NCBI GenBank assembly: GCA_963753485.1 | Contig: CAVWCL010000008.1 | Location: 1-64,000, forward strand | Direction of reading: 5' to 3' | DNA length: 64,000 bases | From: CAWDLX01 sp963753485 | Lineage (GTDB): Bacteria > Actinomycetota > Actinomycetes > Mycobacteriales > Micromonosporaceae | Shown: piece after piece, positions 39,464 to 47,393 of the stretch | How the letters are laid out: every line of letters begins with the position of its first letter | Numbering within the stretch: the stretch's first letter is position 1 | The notes under the pieces: generated by a model | What the model saw: only the letters and a program-made list of their open reading frames with translations | Told to the model about the DNA's origin: nothing | The model's database searches: none | Made by a program: the position numbers and the translations under genes

Positions 39464-40819
39464 TCAGACGTTCCAGCGGCGCTGGAGGGCGTCGACGCCG
39501 TGGCCAACGGTCGCGAGCCGCCGATGCTCCTGCAGTTCCGCAGTGTTCAGCACTCGCCGCCGCCGCGCCGCCCGGGCCCGGGCGAGCACCAGGAAGGCAC
39601 CGGCCGCGACAACGTATCCGCAGCCCTGGGCGGTCAGCACGGTGAAAACGCCGAGGCGGTCGGTGAGCAGGGCGGCCAGGCCGGACCCCACCAGGGCGGC
39701 CGCCGACTGGGCGACCATGAACGCGGCGAAGACCCGGCCGCGCAGTCCGTCCGCGACCTCGGTTTGCAACAGCGTCATGGTGGCCGCCATCGCCAGCGCA
39801 CCGGGGATCCCGATGAGGATGAAGAGCCCGACCTGCGGAGCCAGGGCCGGAGTCCACCGCGGCAGGTTGAAGATGACGACGTCGATGACGCCGAAGACCG
39901 CGTAGCCGACCACGAGCATCGGCACCGGGCGGATCCGGCGGGCGAAGGCCGCGCTCAGGATGCCGCCGGCGATCCCGCCCACGGCCTGCGCCGACATCAA
40001 CCAGCCGATGTCGGTGGCGCCACCAGTCAGGCCCCGATCGGCGAACACCGCGAAGAGCGAACCCATGACGCCCTCGCCGACGGAGGTGATCAGCAGGACG
40101 ACCAGCAGGGCGCGCACCAATCGGGAGGCCCAGATCGCCTGCAACCCGCCCGCGAGCTCCGCCCGCCACCGGGCGAAGGCAGAGACCCGGTCCGGGCGGG
40201 GGCGCCTGCCCGCGGGTCGCGGGGCCGACGCAACCGCGCTCGCCCGGTGGACCCCGCCGATCAGGGCCACCAGAACGGCCGCAACCGCGAATGACGCGGC
40301 GTCGAGGATCGCCGCGCCAGCCAACCCGGCGGCGGCGACCACGATGGCGCCCAGCGCCGGTCCGGCCAGCCTGGCGATGTTGGCGTTGAGGGTGTTGAGC
40401 GAGTTGGCCGAGCCGAGATCGTCCTGCGCCACCAACTGCGGCAGCAGCGCATGTTCGGCCGGAGCGACGAACTGGCCGAGCGTCGATTCGACGGCCGCGA
40501 CCACCAGCACGATCCAGACCTGCGCGGCCGAGGTGACCGCGAGCAGCGGGAGCACCGCAGCGACCTGGAGCAGATTCGCGACCACCAGGACCTTCCGCCG
40601 GTCCCAGCGGTCCACGTAGACGCCGGCGATCGTGCCGGCAACCAGGGCGGCGCCCACGCTGACAGCGAGCACGGCGCTGGTGGCCGCGGGGGAGCCGGTC
40701 AGCCGGTACACCGACACCGGCAGCGCGACACCGAGCAGCCAGTCACCGGTCAACGAGATGAGCCCGGCGACCCAGAGCAGGCCGAAGGTGCGATGCCGGA
40801 GCAGAAGAGAGCCAGTCAT
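39464..40819 (-). CDS. MFS efflux transporter
   Basis: 451 residues from ATG 40819. About 12 hydrophobic segments; the N-terminus RHRTFGLLWVAGLISLTGDW and GVYVDRWDRRKVLVVANLLQ are typical of the MFS_3 (enterobactin-exporter-like) drug efflux group. The start codon lies within an operator palindrome and a TTGACA -35 box sits ~31 bases upstream, so the transcript is probably leaderless and repressed by a dimeric regulator. Substrate unknown. Confidence 0.9.
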   Translation of the reverse strand: MTGSLLLRHRTFGLLWVAGLISLTGDWLLGVALPVSVYRLTGSPAATSAVLAVSVGAALVAGTIAGVYVDRWDRRKVLVVANLLQVAAVLPLLAVTSAAQVWIVLVVAAVESTLGQFVAPAEHALLPQLVAQDDLGSANSLNTLNANIARLAGPALGAIVVAAAGLAGAAILDAASFAVAAVLVALIGGVHRASAVASAPRPAGRRPRPDRVSAFARWRAELAGGLQAIWASRLVRALLVVLLITSVGEGVMGSLFAVFADRGLTGGATDIGWLMSAQAVGGIAGGILSAAFARRIRPVPMLVVGYAVFGVIDVVIFNLPRWTPALAPQVGLFILIGIPGALAMAATMTLLQTEVADGLRGRVFAAFMVAQSAAALVGSGLAALLTDRLGVFTVLTAQGCGYVVAAGAFLVLARARAARRRRVLNTAELQEHRRLATVGHGVDALQRRWNV

Positions 40820-40839
40820 GACGTCACTGTGACGTCATG
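40817..40839. promoter_or_regulatory. Perfect 23-bp operator palindrome over the MFS start codon
   Basis: CATGACGTCAC and its exact inverse GTGACGTCATG are separated by one base. On the minus strand a TTGACA box (40850-40855 region) sits about 17 bases before this site, so a bound repressor would cover the -10 region and the start codon. The half GTGACGTCATG recurs at 40928-40938, and a GACGTCAC core occurs near 40862. Confidence 0.75.
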
Positions 40840-40933
40840 AGCGCATCCTGTCAAGCACTACGACGTCACTACTGACATGACTGGCGCCCAAAAGTTCGCC
40901 CAAAGCGGTCATGAGCTGGGAAGTTGCGTGACG

Positions 40934-41353
40934 TCATGGTGGCTGCCCCCGGTCCGGCGATCGTCGCCGCAGCGTCGCCACGGTCGACCCGGCGAGCGTC
41001 ATCAGGCACTCCGAGAGATAACCGTCCGCCATCGCCACCCCGAAGAGCGCTCGTCCGGTGGGGACATCGGCGTTGGCGTACGCACTGACGAACCGGGCGA
41101 CCCAGCGGGCTTCGTACGGGGCCAGATCGATCTCGGGGAAGTCCAGGACGGCGAACCCGTCCGGCGCGTCCTCGCCGACCATCGCGGCCGCCAGGCAGCA
41201 GGCCAGGTCATAGGCACCGCGAACGCCGCCCCGGTGGACCACCGCATCGACCGCGTGGGTCACCGCCTCCCGATCACCGCGCAGGGCATGGTCGAGAACC
41301 GCGGCGGCATCCTGGTAGATCTCCGGTGGTATCTCCGGACCGGCCGTCGTCAT
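40934..41353 (-). CDS. Conserved hypothetical protein
   Basis: 139 residues from ATG 41353. A compact helical protein: EIYQDAAAVLDHALRGDREA, AVDAVVHRGGVRGAYDLACC, EARWVARFVSAYANADVPTG. There are no membrane helices or recognised motifs. The 3' end carries an exact operator half-site (40928-40938), so it may be linked to regulation of the MFS gene, though it has no helix-turn-helix. Confidence 0.7.
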   Translation of the reverse strand: MTTAGPEIPPEIYQDAAAVLDHALRGDREAVTHAVDAVVHRGGVRGAYDLACCLAAAMVGEDAPDGFAVLDFPEIDLAPYEARWVARFVSAYANADVPTGRALFGVAMADGYLSECLMTLAGSTVATLRRRSPDRGQPP

Positions 41354-41383
41354 CAGCGCAGCGTAAGCCGCGTCCGCAACCGG

Positions 41384-41818
41384 TCATTGGTTCGACGGCC
41401 GACGCAACATGCAGGTCAACCGCGCGGTGCAGAGTCGCTGGTCATCCTCATCGGTGATGACGATCTCGTACGAGGCGACCAGCCCGCCCAGGTGCAGCGC
41501 GGTCGCGACGCCGGTCACCGTACCGGCGCGGGCGGCGCGGTGGTGGGTCGCCGAGATGTCGATGCCGACCGCGTACCCCCCGAAGATGTCCCGGGCGTGC
41601 AGGGTGGCGCCGACCGAGCCGAGCGACTCGGCGAGCACGCAGGACGCCCCGCCGTGCAACAGCCCGAACGGCTGGGTGTTGCCGAGCACGGGCATGCTGC
41701 CGACCACCCGCCGCGCCGAGGCCTCGGTGACCACGATCCCCATGCGCTCCAGCAGGGTACCCGGACCTCCGGTCAGCTCGGCGTCCGACATCACCCCACC
41801 ATCGCTCGCCTGCGCCAT
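41384..41818 (-). CDS. PaaI-like hot-dog thioesterase
   Basis: 144 residues from ATG 41818; ATG 41791 is an alternative. The signature is clear: SMPVLGNTQPFGLLHGGASC (with the HGG motif), VLAESLGSVGATLHA, GIDISATHHRAARAGTVTGV. It hydrolyses acyl-CoA thioesters, in the PaaI/menI-type family. Substrate not readable. No operon partner is evident. Confidence 0.88.
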   Translation of the reverse strand: MAQASDGGVMSDAELTGGPGTLLERMGIVVTEASARRVVGSMPVLGNTQPFGLLHGGASCVLAESLGSVGATLHARDIFGGYAVGIDISATHHRAARAGTVTGVATALHLGGLVASYEIVITDEDDQRLCTARLTCMLRRPSNQ

Positions 41819-41948
41819 GGGCGGGACGTTACCCGGCCCGTTCGGCGCCGGGTCACAGCGGTGGTCGCGGGCCGCCGGGCACCCGGGTCGCCTTCCGCGC
41901 CCGTTGGCCATACCGTGTGCACGTCACTGTTTCGCAGAGAGGTAGCCC

Positions 41949-42191
41949 ATGAGCGAGAACGAGCCCGTGGAGACTCGCGGAGACGAGCGGATCGAGCTCA
42001 TCGTCGCGGACACGAACAACGACGGGAAAGCCGACCTGTGGGTCGTCGACACGGATGGCGACGGCAAGGCCGACCTGTTCCAGTTCGATCACGACGGCGA
42101 TGGCGAGGTCGATCTGACGATCTCGGACCTGACCCAGGACGGCCAGCCCGACCAGGTCGTCAAGGGAGACGGCGGCATCCCGCTGACCTAG
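41949..42191 (+). CDS. Short acidic protein with four EF-hand-like Asp-rich loops
   Basis: 80 residues from ATG 41949, with GAGAGGTAG upstream. Four D-x-[DN]-x-D-G-type loops in a ~12-residue period: DTNNDGKADLW, DTDGDGKADLF, DHDGDGEVDLT and DLTQDGQPDQV. Such loops bind Ca2+ in EF-hand, dockerin and FG-GAP folds. No signal peptide or membrane segment is present, so it seems cytosolic. Function unknown. Confidence 0.75.
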   Translation: MSENEPVETRGDERIELIVADTNNDGKADLWVVDTDGDGKADLFQFDHDGDGEVDLTISDLTQDGQPDQVVKGDGGIPLT

Positions 42192-42255
42192 ACAGACTCA
42201 GGCTGACGACACAGCCCCAGGCTCTGTTCATCCGGATCGCCAGCTCGGCGCCGCG

Positions 42256-43548
42256 TCACGAACCGCCGAGGGACCGGATCGCCACCGCGATCGCGGCGAG
42301 CACCAGTAGGGCCAGCAACACCGGCGCGATGGCGGCGGCCGAGAAGGCGATCCGTGCGCTGCGCCTGGTGCCGGCACCGCCGGCGGCGAGGTCAAGGGCG
42401 AGCAGCTGATGGCGCCGCGCCAGCACGTCGCACCGCCGGCGCAGCACGTCCGGCCCGGTGCCGTACCGGCGGCTTCGCGACACCGCCACCGCCAGCTGGG
42501 CCTGCGTGCGCTGCAGCCGCCGCAGCGCGCGGGCCCCCGGGGGACCTAGCCGGAGCCGGGCCCGCCGCCGGGCGGCCAGCCGCCGCCGGGGCGAGACCAA
42601 CGCCACGATCTCAGCCTGCGTGGCGACCTTAGGATCACCCAGCCCGGCCAGGAGCGCCGCGAAGTAGTCGGCCTCCCGGCGCTCGGCCGCCACCAGCAGG
42701 GTCACCGCCACCGCCACCGCCGGAATTCCCTTGACGAGCAGCGCGCCGATGGCTCCCGCGGCGCCGCCGAACCCGTCGCCGAGCAGTGGCGAGTTCCACA
42801 GGAAGTGGCCGCCCCAGGCGGCGCCGAAGAGCCCGACCACGGCCGCGATCCGGACCAGCGGCGGTCGGTGCGGGCGCAGCACGGCATAGGCCACGCCGGT
42901 GCCGGCCAGCGCGGAGAAGAGCGTGTGGCTCCACAGGCCGGCGACGAAGCCGCGCAGCACCAGCGTGACCAGCACCGGGCGGACCTGGTCGACCCCGCCC
43001 TCGACGGCCACCGCGTTCGTCGCGACCAGGATGTCCTCGACCACCTGGAACCCGAGCCCGACCAGGGCACCGTAGACGAACCCATCGATCAGGCCGGTGA
43101 AGTGGGCCCGGGCCGTCACCGCGATGGCCAACACGCCGGCGACCTTGAGGATCTCCTCCAGACCGGCCGCGACGACCGCCGGTCCCCACTGGGTCGCGTA
43201 GCTTGGCGAGACAGTCTTGGCGAGGACGTCCTGCAGCGCCGTCCCGCCGGAGATGGCGGCCGAGGTGGCCACCACGGCCCCCCAGGCGAACGCGGTGGCC
43301 TGCAACACCGCCGGCTGCGACTCCAAGTAGTCGATCATTCGAAGGAGCACGACGAACGGCACCGCGTAGAGCCCGAAGAGGATCACTGCCAGCATGGTGG
43401 CGACCGGGTACGGGCCGAAGGACGCGTGCACGAGCGAAGCGATACGCCAACCGCCGATGGCGATGACCGCCGCGAGCATGACCCACGACGGGACCGTCCA
43501 GACGCCCGGGCTGCCCTGCGCGGGCAGGCGGACCGGGGCTGCGGTCAT
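42256..43548 (-). CDS. PrsW-family intramembrane metalloprotease
   Basis: 430 residues from ATG 43548. About eight membrane helices in the first 290 residues. Family motifs: AAGLEEILKVAG (EExxK), GLGFQVVEDILVA and WSHTLFSALAGTG (His motif), plus GAAWGGHFLWN. PrsW enzymes cleave membrane proteins such as anti-sigma factors. The C-terminal ~140 residues are an Arg-rich soluble extension (RRRLAARRRARLRLGPPGAR) ended by one more membrane helix. It overlaps the following gene's start region by 4 bases. Target unknown. Confidence 0.88.
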   Translation of the reverse strand: MTAAPVRLPAQGSPGVWTVPSWVMLAAVIAIGGWRIASLVHASFGPYPVATMLAVILFGLYAVPFVVLLRMIDYLESQPAVLQATAFAWGAVVATSAAISGGTALQDVLAKTVSPSYATQWGPAVVAAGLEEILKVAGVLAIAVTARAHFTGLIDGFVYGALVGLGFQVVEDILVATNAVAVEGGVDQVRPVLVTLVLRGFVAGLWSHTLFSALAGTGVAYAVLRPHRPPLVRIAAVVGLFGAAWGGHFLWNSPLLGDGFGGAAGAIGALLVKGIPAVAVAVTLLVAAERREADYFAALLAGLGDPKVATQAEIVALVSPRRRLAARRRARLRLGPPGARALRRLQRTQAQLAVAVSRSRRYGTGPDVLRRRCDVLARRHQLLALDLAAGGAGTRRSARIAFSAAAIAPVLLALLVLAAIAVAIRSLGGS

Positions 43549-44108
43549 CGCCGACTCCGGATAACGACGGTACGCAGGCTCGCGTCCAGCGCCGGCAGCG
43601 CTGGACGCAGCTCAGTCTCCGGGCCACTCGCGGTCACCTCCACCGCGGTCCCACCGGCGACGAACACGGCGTAGCGTCCCAGGCGTCCAGGCGAGGCGTA
43701 CCCGCCGGCCGACCCGCGCAGTCCACCGTCGGTACGGACCGCCCGGTCACGTCCGGTCACCTGATAGCCGGGGCGAGCAGTGATCTTGGATCGGACCCGC
43801 AGGGTCGCGTCGCCCAGCGTGCCCCGGTACGGCGCGGCGACGAGCAGGTAACGGATGGTGCCCACCCGGAACAGGACCGTTCCGCGGGCCGTCGCCGGCC
43901 GGGTCTGACTCACGTCGAGCGTCGCGCTGGCCGGCGGCACCACACTGACGCCATCCCCGATGGCATACGGCGCGCCGCGGGCGACCGCCCGGAGGGCCGG
44001 GAGAGATCGATCCAGGAGCGGCAGCCCGAACGCGATCAACGCAACCACCGCGGCGATGGCGAGGCTGCCCACCGCGTTCCGCACCACTCCGGCCCGGACA
44101 GCGCCCAT
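43545..44108 (-). CDS. Single-pass membrane protein, unknown
   Basis: 187 residues from ATG 44108. An N-terminal helix (VGSLAIAAVVALIAFGLPLL) anchors an extracytoplasmic beta-rich domain (GVSVVPPASATLDVSQTRPA; YLLVAAPYRGTLGDATLRVR). The stop overlaps the PrsW start as ATGA, so it is translated with the protease. It may be its regulator or substrate (inference). Confidence 0.75.
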   Translation of the reverse strand: MGAVRAGVVRNAVGSLAIAAVVALIAFGLPLLDRSLPALRAVARGAPYAIGDGVSVVPPASATLDVSQTRPATARGTVLFRVGTIRYLLVAAPYRGTLGDATLRVRSKITARPGYQVTGRDRAVRTDGGLRGSAGGYASPGRLGRYAVFVAGGTAVEVTASGPETELRPALPALDASLRTVVIRSRR

Positions 44109-44198
44109 GTCGGCGACGTTACCGGCCGGCCGGACCGGCCCGCAGAGCCTTCGGCGATCTTTGTCCCGACCGCCGGCCGGGATCCGTCCGCAATGGAC

Positions 44199-44792
44199 TC
44201 AGACGGCCCGCCGGCCTTCGAATGCCCGGCCCAGGGTGATCTCGTCGGCGTATTCCAGGTCGCCGCCGACCGGAAGACCACTGGCCAGCCGGGTCACTGC
44301 GAGTCCCATCGGCTTGACCAGCAAGGCGAGGTAGGTGGCGGTCGCCTCGCCCTCAGTGTTCGGGTCGGTCGCCAGGATCAGCTCGGTGACGCTGCCGTCG
44401 CCGAGGCGGACCATCAGCTCGCGGATGTGCAGGTTGTCCGGCCCTATTCCCTCCAGCGGATTGATTGCGCCACCGAGCACGTGGTAGCGGCCCCGGAACT
44501 CGCCGGTCCGCTCGATCGCCACCACGTCCTTGGGCTCCTCGACGACGCAGATGATCTCGTTGGTGCGCCGCGGGTCGCGGCAGATCCGGCATTGCTCGGA
44601 CTCAGCCACGTTGAAGCAGATGGCGCAGAAGCGCACCTGTTCCTTGACCCGTTGAAGGGCCGCGGCGAGCCGGGCGACATCGGCCGTCTCGGCCTGCAGG
44701 ATGTGAAAAGCGAGGCGCTGGGCGCTCTTCGGCCCGATGCCCGGTAACCGGCCCAGCTCGTCGATGAGGTCCTGGATCGCGCCTTCGTACAT
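44199..44792 (-). CDS. recR: Recombination protein RecR
   Basis: 197 residues from ATG 44792. Helix-hairpin-helix ELGRLPGIGPKSAQRLAFHI, four-Cys zinc finger CAICFNVAES..CRICRDP, Toprim domain CVVEEPKDVVAIERTGEFRG and YHVLGGAINPLEGIGPDNLH, then the Walker-like ending ILATDPNTEGEATATYLALL. RecR works with RecF/RecO in gap repair. It follows ybaB by 6 bases, the usual bacterial pairing; dnaX is not adjacent here. Confidence 0.97.
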   Translation of the reverse strand: MYEGAIQDLIDELGRLPGIGPKSAQRLAFHILQAETADVARLAAALQRVKEQVRFCAICFNVAESEQCRICRDPRRTNEIICVVEEPKDVVAIERTGEFRGRYHVLGGAINPLEGIGPDNLHIRELMVRLGDGSVTELILATDPNTEGEATATYLALLVKPMGLAVTRLASGLPVGGDLEYADEITLGRAFEGRRAV

Positions 44793-44798
44793 GGCCGT

Positions 44799-45134
44799 CT
44801 AAAGGCCCGGCAGGCCGAGGCCCGAGCCGAGCCCGCCACTGATCGGACCCATCTTCTCCTCGGTGACTTCCCGCACCGCCTCGGCGGTGTTGTGGATCGC
44901 GGCCAGCACGAGGTCCTCGAGAGTCTCCACGTCGTCCGGGTCGACCGCCTTCGGATCGATCTTTACGGAGCGGTAGTCGCCGGCCCCGGAAGCGGTGATG
45001 GTCACGAGCCCGCCACCGGCCGTGCCGGTGACCTCAGCCTCGGCGAGCTCGGCCTGCGCAGCGGCCAGCTTGCGCTGCATCTGCTGGGCCTGCTTCATGA
45101 TCTGTTGCAAGTTGGGCTGTCCACCCGGGCGCAC
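44799..45134 (-). CDS. ybaB: YbaB/EbfC family nucleoid-associated protein
   Basis: 111 residues from GTG 45134, with AAAGGAGT about 7 bases upstream; the frame is open to 45359. QIMKQAQQMQRKLAAAQAEL and GGGLVTITASGAGDYRSVKI DPKAVDPDD define the family. It binds DNA as a dimer; the tail is Gly/Leu-rich. Its order upstream of recR is conserved in many bacteria. Confidence 0.95.
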   Translation of the reverse strand: MRPGGQPNLQQIMKQAQQMQRKLAAAQAELAEAEVTGTAGGGLVTITASGAGDYRSVKIDPKAVDPDDVETLEDLVLAAIHNTAEAVREVTEEKMGPISGGLGSGLGLPGL

Positions 45135-45165
45135 GACGCACTCCTTTGCTCGAATGCCTGACAGC

Positions 45166-45651
45166 CTAACCGGCAGCCGGCCCCGACCCCGTCCGGGTCG
45201 GCGCGCCCGAGTAGCAGACCACGGTGGCGAAGACCCGATCGTGCCAGGCTCGCCGGCGCCGGTCCCAGAGCACGGCCAGCAGGCCGACCAACCACAGTGG
45301 AGCGAAGAGCAGGCAGCCGGCGGCCCGGACCGCCGCGTGCGGCAGCGACAGTCGACCATCGTGGCGGTTGCGCACGCGCACCCCGGTGACGAGGGCGCCG
45401 ACGGTCTGACCGGTGAGCCACCAGAAGGCGGTGAAGTACCCCAACGGCAGCAGCGCGGCGATCACCCGCGTGAGCGCTCCGAACCAGGCCGGCGCATCCT
45501 GCGGCGACACCTGCTCCCAGGCGAGCACCGGCAGGGTACCCACGGCCAGCGTGCTCAAAGTGATCAGTCCTATGTCGACAGCCAAGGCGCCGAGCCGGGA
45601 CACCAGACCCGCGTACGCGGTGTGCGGCAATTCGTCGATGCCGCGCTCCAT
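45166..45651 (-). CDS. RDD family membrane protein
   Basis: 161 residues from ATG 45651. The RDD motifs are SRLGALAVDIGLITLSTLA at the start, then TGQTVGALVTGVRVRN and RRRAWHDRVFATVVC. Three to four hydrophobic helices. Possible ion transport role (family knowledge). It starts where the previous gene ends, with TGATG-type overlap. Confidence 0.88.
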   Translation of the reverse strand: MERGIDELPHTAYAGLVSRLGALAVDIGLITLSTLAVGTLPVLAWEQVSPQDAPAWFGALTRVIAALLPLGYFTAFWWLTGQTVGALVTGVRVRNRHDGRLSLPHAAVRAAGCLLFAPLWLVGLLAVLWDRRRRAWHDRVFATVVCYSGAPTRTGSGPAAG

Positions 45652-46547
45652 CAGGACGACGCGGGGCCCGGCACCGGGTCGGGACCGTCCGGGTGATGGT
45701 CAGAACCGACCAGCCGCCGGAAGGCCGTCTCAACCCGGTCGTCGGCGTTCGCGGTGGCCGAGCGCACCTGGTGGGCTGCCTCGCCGACCACGCCGCGGCT
45801 CTGTTCCATGACGAGCTCGCGCAACCGGGGATCGTTGGTCAGGTCGTCGATGACGACAGGTAGCACGCGGGCCCGGATCTCAGGCAGCGCACCCTCGATC
45901 AGCTGGGGCATCACGGTATCGACCAGGTGAGGCACCATGCCGTCGACGATCTGGGGGACCGCCTGGGCCTGGGCCCACGCGATGCCGTCGGCGACACCGG
46001 TGCGTACGAGTGCGTCCGCCTCGGCCCGGCCGGCCGAGAGCGTGGCTTCTCCGGCCGTGCGCGCGTCCAGCACCAACCGGCTCAGCCTGGCCCGGGAACG
46101 CGCCAGCAACCCGCCGGTGACGGGCTCACCGGCGCTCTGCCGGGCAGCCCAGTCCAGCGTGCGCGCCGCGAGCCGGGACGGCGGGCCCATGACCCGCTGC
46201 GCGAGTCCGTGGACCTCGGTTGCGGTCTGGTGGGCGATGCCCACGCCGAGCACGAGCATCTCGTTACGGTGCGGGCGAGGCGCACCCGGGCGCAGCCGTT
46301 CCGCGGCCAGCATCGCCATGCCCAGTGCGGTTCGCGCCGGGTGGGTCGCCGCCGGCGCAGGAGACACCGCCGGCTCGGACGCCACTGCCGGCGCAGAGGG
46401 CACCGCCGGCTCGGACGCCACCGCCGGCGCAGAGGACACCGCCGGCGCAGGCGGCACCGCATCGGCGGGCCGGTCCGGCCACCCCGGCCAGGACATCCGC
46501 CGGGGATCGTCCGGCCAGCCAGGTTCGGAGGCCATCCGCGCAGACAT
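45651..46547 (-). CDS. Hypothetical protein with Ala/Pro repeat and helical C-terminal domain
   Basis: 298 residues from ATG 46547; ATG 46535 is also possible, and the frame continues to 46688. An Ala/Pro/Val-rich N-terminus contains a repeated SAPAVASEPAV unit encoded by near-perfect DNA repeats around 46350-46450. Residues ~75-230 are helical, with MVPHLVDTVMPQLIEGALPE and VIDDLTNDPRLRELVMEQSR. No membrane anchor is obvious. It overlaps the RDD gene by one base. Confidence 0.7.
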   Translation of the reverse strand: MSARMASEPGWPDDPRRMSWPGWPDRPADAVPPAPAVSSAPAVASEPAVPSAPAVASEPAVSPAPAATHPARTALGMAMLAAERLRPGAPRPHRNEMLVLGVGIAHQTATEVHGLAQRVMGPPSRLAARTLDWAARQSAGEPVTGGLLARSRARLSRLVLDARTAGEATLSAGRAEADALVRTGVADGIAWAQAQAVPQIVDGMVPHLVDTVMPQLIEGALPEIRARVLPVVIDDLTNDPRLRELVMEQSRGVVGEAAHQVRSATANADDRVETAFRRLVGSDHHPDGPDPVPGPASS

Positions 46548-46703
46548 AGGGCAGACGTTAGTCCAGCTGGCGGGGGCGCAGTTCCGCTTTGACCGTGAAG
46601 GTGGCGGGGCGTGCGTTCCGACCCGCCGCCGCCGCGCGCTGGCTACGCTGCGGTGCGAGCGGGGGCCTTCGGTGCGCCCGACGACCACGGAGGTGCGCCG
46701 GCC

Positions 46704-47285
46704 GTGTCAGCCGTCACCCACGCGCTCACGCCCGGGGGGGCCAGTCCCGATGACCGAGCTGAGCTCGATCGGGCCCGCACCTTGCTCGCTCGCGGCGACG
46801 CGGCCCAGGCGAGGCGGGTGCTGAGCCAGCTGCTGGCCGGCGGTGGCCTGGGTGGCGACGAGGCAACGGAGGGCTGGCTGCTCGATGCGCTGGCGGCCAA
46901 GCAGTTGGGGCTCGCGGGGGCCGCGCAGATCGCGCTGTCACGCGCGTCCCGGCTGGCCGCGGCGGAGCGCATCGGCCGGCCATGGCCGGCCGATGAGCCG
47001 GCATTGCGCCAGCTGGTCGCCCGCCAGGCCGAACTGATCCGAAGCTACGGACTGTTGCCTGTGGACGGACCGGCCCAGCCCGGCGCCCTCGTCGACGCGG
47101 TGACCGAGCGGGAGTCGGTGGTACTCGCCTACCTGCCGACGCTGCTGACCACCGGCGAGATCGCGGCCGAGCTCTACGTCTCGGCGAACACGGTCAAGAC
47201 ACAGCTCAAGAGCATCTACCGCAAGCTCGGGGTGCGGTCCCGCCGCGCCGCGGTCGACCAGGCCCGGCGTCTCGGCCTCCTGTGA
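46704..47285 (+). CDS. LuxR-type transcriptional regulator
   Basis: 193 residues from GTG 46704, with GGAGGTG upstream; the frame is open to 46611. The N-terminal helical part (ARTLLARGDAAQARRVLSQL; AAKQLGLAGAAQIALSRASR) resembles TPR repeats, as in the MalT-like C-terminal region. The C-terminal helix-turn-helix is VTERESVVLAYLPTLLTTGE then LYVSANTVKTQLKSIYRKLG. It diverges from the gene at 45651. The stop codon falls inside the 56-bp repeat. Confidence 0.85.
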   Translation: MSAVTHALTPGGASPDDRAELDRARTLLARGDAAQARRVLSQLLAGGGLGGDEATEGWLLDALAAKQLGLAGAAQIALSRASRLAAAERIGRPWPADEPALRQLVARQAELIRSYGLLPVDGPAQPGALVDAVTERESVVLAYLPTLLTTGEIAAELYVSANTVKTQLKSIYRKLGVRSRRAAVDQARRLGLL

Positions 47286-47393
47286 GCGCGAGGAGCGAGC
47301 GGGTGCGAGCACCGCAGCGCGAACGAAAGGCAAGCACGTGAGCGCGAGGAGCGAGCGGGTGCGAGCACCGCAGCGCGAACGAAAGGCAAGCAC
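47282..47393 (+). repeat. Two perfect tandem copies of a 56-bp unit
   Basis: Unit 1 is 47282-47337 and unit 2 is 47338-47393, identical base for base. Each begins gtgagcgcgaggagcgagcg and ends aaaggcaagcac; the first 9 bases recur as the start of the ClC gene at 47394. The gcgagca..ccgc parts can fold. The unit resembles interspersed intergenic repeats seen in Micromonosporaceae (recall). Confidence 0.9.

Noticed and set aside
46350..46450. Considered as an independent tandem repeat element
   Set aside because: It is in frame inside the gene at 45651-46547 and encodes an Ala/Pro linker, so it is better read as a coding repeat.
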